Of a stretch of 64,000 nt of DNA, positions 22,801-34,728 are shown piece by piece (position 1 is the stretch's first letter; the number at the start of each line of letters is the position of its first letter). Location of the stretch: the NCBI RefSeq assembly GCF_020882245.1, contig NC_083598.1:56891858-56955857 (forward strand), written 5' to 3'. The notes under the pieces were generated by a model. It worked only from the letters and a program-made list of their open reading frames with translations, made no database searches and had not been told where the DNA came from. A program made the translations under genes and the position numbers. The DNA is from Rhopalosiphum padi (lineage: Eukaryota; Arthropoda; Insecta; Hemiptera; Aphididae).

Positions 22801-24759
22801 AAACAAGATGATCAATTGTTTTATAATTTCTATTTGCTTTAGAATTAGGTTTGCGAGGTTCTAAAGATATTTTAGATACTAATTCCCAAACTTGTTTAAC
22901 AACAGGACCCTTGCCAGTTATGCGACCAATGCGCCCATAAAGATCTTCTAGGTTAACAATTGCTTGTGCTACACGGTATAAACATGTTGGATCATTTTCT
23001 AACGATAACTCCTAAATATAAATAAAATAATTATAGTCAGCAAATTATAATACAAAATCTAGTATATTATTATTGGTAAGAGCAAAAATAAATATTAAAT
23101 ATACTGCAAAATATCTGTAAAAAATTTCAATTTATTAATTGATGCACATTTTTTTCTCATCATTTTTGAATATCAACAGTTATATACACATATTTATCAA
23201 CTTTTGTATACAAATTGAATATCTAATAAACTTTGCAAAAGTAAATAATGTACAAGTACAAGTGCACACAGGTTTCCCACATCAAATTTTAGACACTTGT
23301 ATTAAATATTTTTGCGGGCCCTTATAACAAAATTTTGTATTTACTATAAATCATTATAAGTCAAGAATAATAATCATTTTGAGAACAATAATGTGTTTTT
23401 TATTACAATATTATTTAAATGAATTAAATTCAGTTTTGGACAAATCAAGTGTGTAACTTACAGAGTATTGTACAAATACTTATCAAATCTAGCCAAGGAC
23501 TTGCATTCTAATCAAAAATAGTTATAACCCATTAGAAGTAATATGGATGTCCAATGCCCATACACAATAATTTCTAGATAAATCATATTCAATGATTAAC
23601 CCACAGATTAACATATCAGATTATATTTATCATACAATATTAGATAATTTAAAATAAGTAAACCAAAATTTCAAAAATTACAAATTAATTTTAACAAACC
23701 CTTCTATTACCAGTCCAATCACTTTCCACACTTGTGAGGGCCCTGTATGCATATACATACTAAAGCTAATAAGTAATGGTTTAGTTACATAAATACCTTG
23801 TAACAATCATTCATTTCCATTGACATAAGATCATTTTCCAAAGGAAATAAAAAACAACAAAACTCTTCAATGAGAACAAAATTTCCTAGAACTCCTTTTC
23901 TCTGAAAAGTTATAATTATTATTATTTATTTATTTACAAATATATATAGAGAATATAATATAATGTATAATAGGCCACATAGAGCTAACTATAACATTAA
24001 TTGAACAACTATTTTTTTATAAATTTATGTTAAAAATATAAACATACAATACAATATAAATTGTTTATCAATGATACCTAGTAATCAGAACTCACTTCTA
24101 AACGTTTTTCACATAATAAACTGCGAGTAGGAACAAAAAATAAATGATATTCCCTTTGTTTAAGATCATCTTGATTTTCCCTAAAACAATAAATTTATTT
24201 TAGTTAAATGATTTAAATAATCTACCATGAATAGGTAAGCGTGATTAGAATTGTTGTTAGCATAATATTATTCAATCATTGAACATTGAAATGCATGAAA
24301 CATTTGTTAAATATATCTTCTTAAAATTATTTGAACAAGTAACTTAATAAACACAGAATAATAAGTTAATGGTAATAAAACACACATACTTATGAATATT
24401 ATCACATATCATATCCATATGCGTTAAAAATGGTCTTGTAATAAATATAACATTTTTGACCTTTTCACGAAAATTACTTAACTTGCCAGTGTTTAGAATA
24501 AATACTTCTTTAACATCATGTTCACGTAACAGACTATAAGTAGCTATCAAACCAATAGGTCTTGTTAGTCCTTCATCCAAAATTATAACCTGCATATTAT
24601 TTATTAATTATTTTATCATAATAATTATATCTAAGCAATTCTTAATTAGTGTTTTACCTTAGGACCATCACATTTGTCCAACAAGTAAATTAAATCTTTA
24701 GCTGCGCTCTCTTGAAGTAGACTAATATTTACTCGACTACTGGTTAAATAGTTGGACAT
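19862..24759 (-). CDS. Vps33A: VPS33A, Sec1/Munc18-family subunit of HOPS/CORVET
   Basis: VPS33A (Drosophila carnation) is the SM-protein core of the HOPS and CORVET tethers; it binds SNARE bundles and drives endosome-lysosome fusion. Twelve coding exons: 24759-24658, 24589-24390, 24180-24096, 23901-23797, 23011-22711, 22649-22538, 22085-21925, 21827-21673, 21606-21454, 21394-21169, 20140-20027, 19962-19862. They give 604 residues (human about 596) with every phase closing. Landmarks: RVNISLLQESAAKDL near the start, LVLIDRSVDLMTPMATQLT mid-protein, YAPLSVRLIQHI, and a C-terminal VFFIGGCTFAEISALRFL followed by EYVIATT. Exon 7 has two possible donors; ACAT|GTAATC was chosen because it preserves frame and alignment length. 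Vps33B is excluded by the carnation-type C-terminus. Its start faces the COX8-like gene across 518 bp. Confidence 0.97.
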
Positions 24760-25277
24760 AGTACAAAACTAAAAAATTATTATGATGAACATAAATTTTG
24801 AAATAATAAATTAAGTTCAAAATTAATTATAAAAGATTTGTATTAAAAGTGAAAATAAACAGACATTATTTACTAAAAATTTTATTCTAATTTTCAATTT
24901 GCAAGTGTATTAATAATTAAATATTAATATTATGATTTCTGGTTTGTATTTACTATTTTGTATTTTGTAAAAAAAACATAAAAATAATTAAATTATTTTA
25001 TTTTTTTTAAGCACATCAATCAAAACATGTATACGGTCGGCACTATCAAAAAAATAAAAATATCTATCAACAGTTTTGATAATAATGTAGTTGGTTACAC
25101 TGTTAACCGTATGTTTAAGTCGATTTTATTTTCTTAAAGATAAAATGTAATAAAAGGTAAAGGTTACAAATTTGTTTGCGATTGCGAAGTAACTAAGAAT
25201 TAAAATTTTGTGATTTTCCCTAAACTATAAATCTTTCAAACATTAAACATCTTAGTATTTAAATTAACTTTTTTACC
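24760..25277. promoter_or_regulatory. Shared upstream region of VPS33A and the COX8-like gene
   Basis: Two start codons face away from each other across 518 bp of AT-rich DNA with no frame of its own. A bidirectional promoter is inferred from spacing only. No TATA box or conserved element is evident. Confidence 0.5.
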
Positions 25278-25800
25278 ATGTTTGGCTTATCGAAATTAGC
25301 TCAGCCTTTGGCCAAGCAATCCCTACAAGTAATATCCAAGAGAACAAATATTACTGTTAACGGTCCACCTCAAGTCAAAATGCCAAAATGGGTAATACAT
25401 TACAAACTTTTTTTTCTATTGTAATTGTTTTATACTTATATAATATATTTTGTCTTTTTAATTTTTCCTTGTATTAAATTTATTTAACTTAGATTTTGTA
25501 TTAAATGTAATTTGTAGTATGTGTGTGCAATGTGCTATTTTATGATTAAAACTTAAAAAACAACAAATATAGCAATATTTTTAATTTAAGATACATTTAT
25601 TCAACCTAAATAATGTATATTAAATACTAAAAAAATTATTTATTGATATAATTTTATTGATTTTTGTTAACAAATAATTGCAATAATTTTTTTTTGTCTT
25701 TTTCTAGCAACAATTGCTTATTGGAGGTACTGCATCTGGATCAATCTTGATCATACCTATTTGGGTTCTATATGATTTAAAGAGCCTTCCACGGGCATAA
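25278..25800 (+). CDS. Small mitochondrial inner-membrane protein, COX8-like
   Basis: Two exons, 25278-25391 and 25708-25800, joined in phase 0, encode 68 residues. The N-terminus MFGLSKLAQPLAKQSLQVIS, followed by KRT, looks like a mitochondrial presequence (basic, hydroxylated, no acids). It is followed by a matrix-side stretch, one transmembrane helix (about residues 41-59, LLIGGTASGSILIIPIWVL) and a short basic tail. Length and layout match nuclear-encoded cytochrome c oxidase subunit 8; the P-[IV]-[YW]-V-L-x-x-[LI]-K ending also fits what I recall of insect COX8. COX7-type subunits fit less well. Identity is an inference; the gene itself is well supported by phase, splice sites and AATAAA at 25874-25879. 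Confidence 0.65.
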
Positions 25801-27347
25801 CCACTATACTTCATGTTTTTGTTGCATTATTATAAAATTAGATATGTACTATGTAAACATTTTTTTCTATCGAAATAAAATGATATTGTAGTTAAAATAC
25901 TACCAACTGTATAACATTATGTAGTTTTGATTATTAATATTACCTTTAATTTTTATTTATGTTTTTGGTATTTTAAATAATATAGTAATAAAAATAATTT
26001 TATTTTAAAGTTATTCAGTTAAAATAATTTCAGATTAATAGGTAAGTGAAACATCTTTATTTTTGTATTCATTTATTGAATCAATATACAGACACTTAAA
26101 ACACTGTTTTTAATAAATAGAATGAAAATGATTTAAAAACTTCAAATAATATAGTATAAAATTATTTCATAATGAGTACATGAAAATCTTATTCTCACTA
26201 CATTTTGTTTATTGTAGAATAGGCAAAGCGTTATTAAAAAACTACACTACTCAATGGTTTGGTGTTATAAACTTATAACAATGGTGTTAACTGTTATTGA
26301 CAATAACATACTATAATAATATATTTCTCGTATGTTCACATATATTGATACTACATCAATAATATCACTTATAAAAAAAGTATTCAATTATTTTACTTAA
26401 ATAATAACTTCCTGTACCTATTTAATTATACATGAAATCTAAGTATAGGCACCGAATCATGAATTCAATTAGTTTTAAATTTTCAACTTTCGAGATACCT
26501 AATAAGTATAATACTAGGTAACATTGCAAATTATTTATTGTATGTTATATACAAAATATTAAATAACATTTATTTTTATTTGCATTAAAGCAGTTTTTGG
26601 GGAATTAAACTAATCTGAGTCTCTTTACTCTTAAAACCTTTTTAATGTTAATAATGGAATTATTATTTATTAATTCCAAGAATAAATAATTGTAAATCGA
26701 GTAACTTCTTAACACTAAACATATAAGACAAATTTTGAATCGTAATATAATTATATACTATGGCGTTGCTGCTAAAATAAAATGAAATTGTATTTTTTAT
26801 CATAGCTATTTTTTTTTCGTATTACCTTCCAGCTAAGCCGCAGTGATTATGGATAACAATTAACAAGAGTATAAGTCTTGGAGATTGATTAAAAAATGAT
26901 TTTATAGAGTAGACATCGTCTCGTAATATCAAATTATCATAACAGTGATATAATAATTTAGCATGGGCAACGGCTGTAAACTGTATTATTGTAATCGATA
27001 ATGCACCTATTTACTATTTACGTGATGACTGACGGTCAATAGGTCGTTTTTCAGGAAGTAAACCGCGAAGTACAAAAGTATTGTCTATTAATGGATTGTA
27101 CGCTGCAGCAGCTGCTCGTCCGCTAAGGTCCTTTCGTACGATAAGATCGTCTGATAGCGAACGGTTTCAAGGTATACTATTGGTCCAAACGCGCGTTTCC
27201 TCCTCGTCGTAAGTCTTCAACTTCTGGATTCCGAAATTAGTGGTCAAACAGTAAATACCTACTTAATTCTCAAGCTAAACGTCAACCGATTGTTATAATA
27301 ATATCTTCACTTAGTTCGTATTAATTCGTTTATAGTCGTCGCATATC
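25801..27347. other. Intergenic region ending in the ETFB promoter
   Basis: No coding region found. It is AT-rich up to about 27000. The last 350 bp rise sharply in GC and CpG (for example GTCCGCTAAGGTCC and CGCGCGTTTCCTCCTCGTCG), which marks the likely ETFB promoter and 5' UTR. Confidence 0.55.
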
Positions 27348-28109
27348 ATGGCTCGCGTTTTGGTCGGCGTTAAGCGCGTAATCGATTATGCGGTAAAGAT
27401 TCGCGTCAAGCCCGACAAGTCAGGTGTCGTCACCGACGGCGTCAAGCACGGCCTAAATCCGTTCGATGAGATCGCCGTCGAGGAGGCCGTCCGCCTCAAG
27501 GAGAAGAAAATTGCGTCAGAGGTGATTGCAGTGTCGTGTGGCCTGCCGCAGGCCCAGGAATCGCTGCGCACCGCTCTCGCAATGGGTGCAGACCGTGCCG
27601 TCCACGTTGAGGTGCCACAGGCCCAGTACGACAGTCTGTTGCCGCTGCACGTGTCCAAGATTCTGGCCAAGGTGGCGGTGGACGAGAAAGTGGACATCGT
27701 CGTTGTCGGCAAACAGGCCATAGACGACGATTCCAACCAGACGGCCCAGATGACGGCGGCCCTATTGGGTTGGCCGCAGGCCACGTTTGCGTCCGAGGTA
27801 ACCGTATCTGACGGCAGCGTGCTGGTAAAACGTGAGGTGGACGGTGGCATGGAGACAGTCAGGGTCAAGTTGCCAGCCGTCATTAGCGCCGACTTGCGGC
27901 TCAATGAACCGCGGTATGCCACTCTACCCAACATCATGAAGGCTAAGAAAAAGCCCATCAAGAAGCTTTCAGCCACGGATGTTGGTGTAGACTTGGCACC
28001 ACGTCAACAGGTGTTGAGCGTAGAAGATCCGCCTACCAGACAGGCAGGTTCTATTGTGCCTGATGTTGACACTCTTATTACCAAGTTGAAAGAAAAGGGT
28101 CATTTGTAA
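27348..28109 (+). CDS. ETFB: Electron transfer flavoprotein beta subunit
   Basis: ETF-beta pairs with ETF-alpha in the mitochondrial matrix, binds AMP, and passes electrons from acyl-CoA dehydrogenases to ETF-ubiquinone oxidoreductase. The 253-residue intronless frame starts MARVLVGVKRVIDYAVKIRV. The family signature is clear: VDGGMETVRVKLPAVISADL followed by RLNEPRYATLPNIM. The methylatable basic patch (KAKKKPIKKL) that docks dehydrogenases follows. Length equals the usual about 255. The first ~600 bp are very rich in G+C at third positions (GCC, CTG, GTC, GAC codons), unlike every neighbour; the last ~130 bp drift back toward AT. No cleavable presequence is obvious, which is normal for ETFB. 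Confidence 0.97.
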   Translation: MARVLVGVKRVIDYAVKIRVKPDKSGVVTDGVKHGLNPFDEIAVEEAVRLKEKKIASEVIAVSCGLPQAQESLRTALAMGADRAVHVEVPQAQYDSLLPLHVSKILAKVAVDEKVDIVVVGKQAIDDDSNQTAQMTAALLGWPQATFASEVTVSDGSVLVKREVDGGMETVRVKLPAVISADLRLNEPRYATLPNIMKAKKKPIKKLSATDVGVDLAPRQQVLSVEDPPTRQAGSIVPDVDTLITKLKEKGHL

Positions 28110-29367
28110 TGTGATGTCGACAACACTATTGTTTTAGTTATAAAAAAAATTCTTTATGTGGTTTTCAGCTGTTACAAATTATATTTTTTTTCAAAAACAT
28201 ATTTTTCTTCTAATTCAAAAGATAAAATTTTAATACCATGAACATTGTAATGGCCGTCTTTTTTTATATTTTGGAGAATTCATCGACATAATGTTATAAT
28301 TATTTTTTATCAATTTATTGTTATTTGTTAGTAATATAATATATATATAATATATTTACTCAAAATATTTTCTTGTTCACTTTTTCTTCAGTCAATAGTA
28401 TAAAATATATGTTACCTATTAGAAATATAGAACCATATTATAAACATTTTAATTTTGATTCTCACTTTTAAAATATTATCTAAAGCAGATTTTTAAAATG
28501 GTAGTAATGTATTGACCTATAAACTACTTTTTTAAGGCTATTGCAAGTATACTATAAAGCATTGAATAAATGTCAGAAATAAAACTTAACAGAATTCGAA
28601 ATTTCAAAAAATAACTAAATAATAGTGGTTTACCAGAAACTCATACACGCAGAAAAAATAACACTTGACATTACTGATATAAGTTAAGAAAATAAATTGT
28701 TTCACAAAATGTTTATTAATATTGATTTCTTCATTGAATAAAAAAAGTTATCAATCAGAAATAATATGTAATATATATGTATCAATGTAACATACTTGCA
28801 TATCAACATAGCAGATTAATAAGTTTATTTCTTTACTTATTGAGATTTATAAAATATATTATACAATTATAGGTACACCACTGTCAAGTAAATAATTTGT
28901 TATAAAGTAATTGTATGTTTTCATTTTGGCATTTATAATTGGATAGATCTTAAAATATAATTTTAGTTACTGATTATTATTAAGATTCAATTACCTAGTC
29001 CTAGACTGATAGTCAATTATAATATGGATGAGTTTATCAATCTATTAATATTTGTAATTAGTACTTATAATTTTATATTTTGCACTTAAATAAATATTTA
29101 TTAGGTATAAGAATAATTAGTCTTCTTTCATTAAACAATAACTGCATTAAATATTTAATGTTGAAAATAAAAAATTTAAATCTCTTATACTTATACTTTA
29201 TACAAACATGATTTAATTACATCTATAATATATTAAAGATCTGTATGATTTTTATAAATCCAAATGAGATTATGTATAATATATTTTATAAATACTGTAA
29301 AAAGGAATTTAAATAAATATATAATATGGAATGTACAAAAATATTTCTCCAACCAATATACAAAAGA
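28110..29367. other. Gene-free AT-rich spacer between convergent ETFB and VPS53
   Basis: Nothing coding or structured recognised. It holds the 3' flanks of both genes, with several AATAAA/TTTATT strings, none decisively placed. Confidence 0.6.
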
Positions 29368-32300
29368 CTAATTATTGCTAGAATTAGATATCAAATTTTT
29401 TTTTATGCGACTAGTATATTGTTTCAAACTAGACAATGCAGCTGTACTTGTAACAAAACTACCAGTTGGATTCCTAGGTCTAAAAATATTTAAAAGCTCA
29501 TTTCGTTCAGCTGCTTTTAAACCCTGTAACACAATTGAATCATTTAATTTTATATACATCATAATACATACATAATGTGATCCAAAAAAAAAAAAAAAAA
29601 TGAAAAAATCACAGACCTTCATCTCTAATATTTTCTGAAATTCTGTCATGTCAGATTCTGGTAATAGTTTTAAATATTGATCAACAAATGATGTATAATG
29701 TTTTATAGTTGGAGCCATTACTAATTTCAATATCATTTCTGCTTTTGTCATTCCTTTTACTACAACCTTTGTATAACTGAAATAAAATTACAACACAACA
29801 ATAAAATTATTAACGTAAACATTTTTCTTGATTTTTATTACCTAGCAGGAGCTTTACGGTTATCATCAAGGTTCATTGATGGCAAATCTAATAAAATTGT
29901 TTTTAGTGAATGTGTATCCAACAATAATTGTTCAGCACCAATATTAGATAACGGTTTGCACTTATACAAATGTTGTATAAATTTAGGTATGAATGAACTA
30001 AAAGTTAAAATGTATATTGTTAAAAATTGTATTGGTTTACTTTTTTTATATTACTACATGCACTGTGCACACTGTAATAGTCCACAGAAAAGTATAAATT
30101 ATAATGAAGTTTAATTAAGTATAATTTATAAGGTTATAAACTAATAAAATGTAATTAGTTCATAATTTTAAAGCAACGGCTAGAATAGACATTTATGTTA
30201 TTAACTTACTTGGCAAAAGTAATACAAAACTTTGTGAAATATTTTCTGGATGTTGATAAATATTTTCGAACAATAGGAACAACGGCTCTCAAATGTGTGG
30301 TCATAATTGAAACATATTCACTTTGATCACCAACTGCTGTAATATTTTGCCAAGGAACCTTAAAGAAATATGTATTTTAATAAAAATTAGGAAAATAACA
30401 GTATACACGTTGAACTATTGAACTATACAAGCCAATCAATCATGTATATTATTTACTTTGGTCATATTATTTAATGCAGGTTCCAAATCAGCTTCTAGAT
30501 GTTGAACCAAAAGATTAATAGACATAAAAATAATGCTGAAACAAAAATAAAATAGGATGAAATATATATTTATAAACTATAGATGACTTTATTACTTTTG
30601 AAATAAATCATTTTCATTGATCATGCTAATTTTTCCGACTAAGGAAGAGTCAATTTTTTCTTTTAATTTTTCTTCTAACTGTTGTGTCGTTTCCATACAA
30701 TAATCGGCAGTTGTTAGTATACTTAAAACAAATTAAATATCATATGTGTAATATGTTTATGGTTTTAATTTTTAGCAGTTTACTTACCAGCATATTTTAG
30801 CTAATTCTTGTGGTGTACAATTTATATTTTTAACATTAGTTTCAGTCATCCCACTTGGAAGAAGTTGTAAATCCTTAATTAGGTCTTTGGTCATATTTGA
30901 GACATTTGTAGTTAGAGAAGTAGCGGGATGACTTATTCTATAAATTAGTTTTTAATGTAGTATAACAATCAGATTTATGATACTAGACGTTATGTAAAAT
31001 TTAAAACAAATTAAAATTATAAATATTTATACTTTGGAAGGTTGACTTCTAGTATTTTAGTTGCATATTCTTTTAGATATTTTTGAAATACAGTTGCTAA
31101 TGCAAGCATTGGGTTATGATTACTGAGTTCAGTACATTGTACTAGTGACTTCTTATAAAATAAAAATAAGTCAGCACAATTTGGTAGAACACTAGCTGTT
31201 TGATCATCAATATTTTCTTTTGCTAATGTTATCTTATTGTCACTCACAAAACGCTCAATCAGTTCAGACAGATTTCTTTAAACAAATAAATTTAATTAAA
31301 ACTTCAAATATTTATTTTTTAATAGTGTTTATAGACTTAAATTCAATACTTACTTATCTACACTATCAATATAAATATAGAGAAATGGTTGAAAACAATC
31401 ACTTATCAAACCATAAAATGGAGATGAATTTTGTTTTGGTTCATTTTTTTCTGTTAGCGATGGCATATTTTCCAATACATCAGATATTTGTAATTCTTCT
31501 GAAAATGGTTGAAGGATATCTTCAGTTTCAGCGTTAATTAACGGTTGTTTCTAAAACAAAACAATTGTATAGATTATAAGTTCATCTATCAATAAAATAT
31601 AAACACCAACAGTTGTATTGTTCAACGATTTTTCATAATTTTGAACAATAGTATTGCCATTAAAAGTTTTTGCCATCAAATTTTCAAATGCAACAGTTTT
31701 TTGAATTGCGTATAGTAAAAGCTTGACATCAATCTCGTTTTTTCGTTTAACCATCAGTTTAGACAGTTCATTTCTAAAAATACCATTTTTGGTTTCAAGT
31801 TACTAAGAAAGATTATAAATAACATATTTTACATACTTAGTGATTTTACAAAATTCAACTGCAATTCTTTCAGACAACTCCCACTGAACAGGAAACATAG
31901 CCCTAAATTTTTCTTCACATTGTAAGAGTTGTCGTTTAAACCAAGCATATCGTTGGTTGAGCTTGTCTAACCAGGCTACATCTTCTGTACTATCAAATAA
32001 ATGTGTATACTCAGAGAGTTGTAGATCTATAAACCATTCTAACAATTCATCTCTGAAAAATAAAAATATATACATTTTATAAAAAATATTTGTCATGTTT
32101 AAGAGGACGTCTCACCCGCATGTGTTGCCTCCGTCTTACAAACGTACTACATAGTAAATTTTCGTTCAACAGTTTCAATAGTGTGCTTTTAGTTTTAATA
32201 TTAGAGTTAATTGACCTATTATAAAACTTTTAGGTAAGAACATTATCTGTGTTCTCTCGTTGGCTTTTTACGATTTTTAAATTTTTAGGTGAGTTATGAA

Positions 32301-33835
32301 TATGAAATTATTAAATATTTGAAAATGTTCATAATTTGCTTAAAAATTAAAATATCGTAAAAAGCCAACGAGAGAACACAGATAATGTTCTTACCTAAAA
32401 GTTTTATAATAGGTCAATTAACTCTAATATTAAAACTAAAAGCACACTATTGAAACTGTTGAATGAAAATTTACTATGTAGTATGCTTGTAAGACGGAGG
32501 CAACACATGCGGGTGAGACGTCCTCTCAATATATAAATTTCATACTTGACTTTTGGCTCTAGGATTGAAACAACTAAACATGCTTCAGTCATTTGTCTGT
32601 TAGGTATAAAATTCTTTGCATTTGGTCCTGAAAATGCCTCACGAAAATCAGCCATTATTTGTGTTGCTAATGACGTTTGTAGTTGTTTTACCTATTACAG
32701 TAAGTAAATAAATTACAAAAATTAGTTTAAAATAAAATAATAAAATAGTTACTTCAGTAGATAACTGAGCAATATGTGGTATATCTGTGTAATTCTTGAA
32801 ATGTTTCATAACATCAGTTACACCTTGTAAAGGCATCACAATTTCTCCATATTTACGTTTTGTAGTCAAACCTCTATACACAATTTTAAAACATATATAC
32901 ATATATATACTGAGTGTGTCTTAATATTTTTGTCGCTTCAATAATAGTATCTTATTAACATTTTTCAAAATTATTCCCTACTATATAAAACAACTATACA
33001 TTTATAAAACAAGTAAAGTATGTGTTACATAAATAAACTTAAGATAGCCAATTCAAGTACAACTTGTTTAAGTTGAATTAGTCCATAAATATTCAAATAC
33101 TTAGGAAAATATTATGGTATAGGTAAGATTAGGTAGAGAAATACATAATTAGATGAACAAACACTAAAGACACCAAATATGAGTAGAAAATTAACATACC
33201 TCAGTGACTCAATACCAGAAACAAGCATATGCAGATTATTTAGTGTTGTAATAGAAGTAGTGAGATTCTTTTTGGCACAATCTAATTGTTTAATATCTAA
33301 CGTTATTTCTTTAACAATTTCCTCGCTATGTTCAGCTTTCTGTTTAATCTCTCTAATCTGACTGAAAAGGTGTTTGATATAACGTTGGGCTTCTTCAAGT
33401 TCAGCCTTACCATCCTGTATGAATAATTATTATCAATACTGACAATACTAATATTTGTTCAAATATGTTTATGATGAACTATACCTTGTTGACTTCAATT
33501 TGTCCTCTAATAACTGATCGAATATCATTATCTATGGAGTCTACTTTACATTCTAATGAATTAATAACATCGTCGATATTGGTAAGCGACTGTTCTGTAG
33601 GAAACAGATTGTTGATGTAGTCTATTGTGTCAAAATCTGGTTTATCTAGAGGATCATCACTCGGCAGTATCTATAAGTAACAATATTATTTTAAATATTG
33701 AACACAATATGGTATAATTAATGTGTATATTATATTATCAAAGTCTACCTCATCTATTGCTTTTTGTACTTCTACCGAATACACCAATGTTTCAGTTTTA
33801 CCTAAATCGATTTTTTCATCGTTGATGGTTGACAT
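29368..33835 (-). CDS. Vps53: VPS53, subunit of the GARP/EARP tethering complex
   Basis: VPS53 joins VPS51, VPS52 and VPS54 (GARP) or VPS50 (EARP) to tether endosome-derived vesicles at the trans-Golgi or recycling endosomes. Sixteen exons: 33835-33749, 33670-33485, 33414-33200, 32873-32753, 32691-32546, 32052-31837, 31773-31611, 31550-31354, 31275-31033, 30937-30788, 30721-30596, 30535-30457, 30358-30210, 29997-29842, 29776-29617, 29523-29368. Total 849 residues. Landmarks: NLFPTEQSLTNIDDVINSLE near the N-terminus, a long coiled-coil (EEAQRYIKHLFSQIREIKQK), DVAWLDKLNQRYAW, IAVEFCKIT, and VVVKGMTKAEMILKLVMAP near the C-terminus. The only uncertain junction is the exon 7 donor (ACT|GTTGGT, weak). 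Intron 5 carries a palindromic MITE. The protein has no transmembrane segment, as expected of a tether. Confidence 0.97.
32102..32526. mobile_element. Near-perfect palindromic MITE in VPS53 intron 5
   Basis: The left half from 32102 (AGAGGACGTCTCACCCGCAT) is repeated in inverse orientation from 32526. The arms are about 190 bp with only a handful of mismatches, around a loop of about 40 bp. A truncated sibling lies at 1600-1920. No clear target duplication was found. Transcribed as part of VPS53 pre-mRNA it would fold into a long duplex. Confidence 0.88.
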
Positions 33836-34145
33836 AATTAAAATGTAAATCACCTATTTATTATAATTTATATTTTCAAAAAATATATATTTAATATTTT
33901 TGTATTAAGCAATACCACACAACACAGTGCAACAGAAAAGTCAAACGACTAAGCTTAATTTCTCATATACAAATCTCAGAACATGCCAAAATGACAAATG
34001 GCCAATGGTTAATAAGTAATAACTAATAAGTAATAACTAATAACCAATGGGTTCAAATAGTCAATGCCACTAAATAAATATTATAACTTATTCTATGATA
34101 AAAATTGAAAATCATATCAAATTATTATCTATTATCATATAGTAC

Positions 34146-34168
34146 CACAGAATTCTCAGAATTCTGTG
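34146..34168. repeat. Perfect inverted repeat, 11-bp arms, 1-bp spacer
   Basis: CACAGAATTCT, one C, then AGAATTCTGTG. It lies midway between the divergent VPS53 and WD40 starts. It could be a dimeric factor site or a small hairpin. The GAATTC-C-GAATTC core resembles an inverted GAA/TTC arrangement of heat-shock elements only loosely. Confidence 0.7.
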
Positions 34169-34302
34169 ATAGTACTATCTTAAATCGTGCGCAATAATTT
34201 TTCTAATATCAGTAATATCTGTAAAAAATTATTAATGACGCATAAGAACAATTGTTTTTTACATGCATATTAAGTTTAAAAAAAACTAATTCAAATCGTA
34301 CT

Positions 34303-34416
34303 ATGTATTTAACTTTGGAACAACTATTCAGTGGAACAAAATATACTAAACAATTAAACATAGCTGATATCAAATTATCAATGAGTGCCATCACAGAATA
34401 TAATTTTTTTATTTAG
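34303..34416 (+). CDS. 37-codon open frame of unknown status
   Basis: Starts MYLTLEQLFSGTKYTKQLNI and ends TEYNFFI at TAG 34414-34416. It reads like protein (few low-complexity codons for this AT level) but has no family match I recognise and no splice context. It could be an upstream ORF of the WD40 gene, a decayed exon, or chance. Confidence 0.2.
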   Translation: MYLTLEQLFSGTKYTKQLNIADIKLSMSAITEYNFFI

Positions 34417-34728
34417 CCGTGGTTACGACTAATACAACTTCCTGATTGGATATTCATTTCTTATCACTCTTTTTTTTTTACTGTTAAATAGTAAATAATT
34501 TAAAATATTATTTTGAATTGTTTTAGAATTTTTAGATACTTATTAAAATTGTCTTCTTTTAATACTATCAAAGTATCAACATTATTAAATACCAATAAAT
34601 CACAGTATGTATGAATAATTAATTTTGTATTGTTTTCCTGTTTATTGAATTATGTAGTAAAATAACATGTCTTATTAGTTACATTATTACATACATATTT
34701 TTGTAAATGTTTAATAATTATATAAATT

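Larger units (their letters stand above)
33836..34728. promoter_or_regulatory. Divergent intergenic region of VPS53 and the WD40 gene
   Basis: Contains the probable promoters of both genes. Visible structure: a 13-14 bp direct repeat (TAATAAGTAATAAC, about 34012-34042), a perfect 11-bp-arm palindrome at 34146-34168, and a 37-codon frame at 34303-34416. No TATA-like element could be assigned to either gene. Confidence 0.5.

Noticed and set aside
27386..27976. 196-codon frame antisense to ETFB
   Set aside because: A shadow of the GC-rich ETFB codons; the sense strand encodes a complete conserved protein.
27348..28109. ETFB as a bacterial contaminant or horizontally acquired gene because of its GC content
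   Set aside because: The protein has the animal-type ETFB sequence and ends in host-like AT-rich codons; composition alone is not enough.
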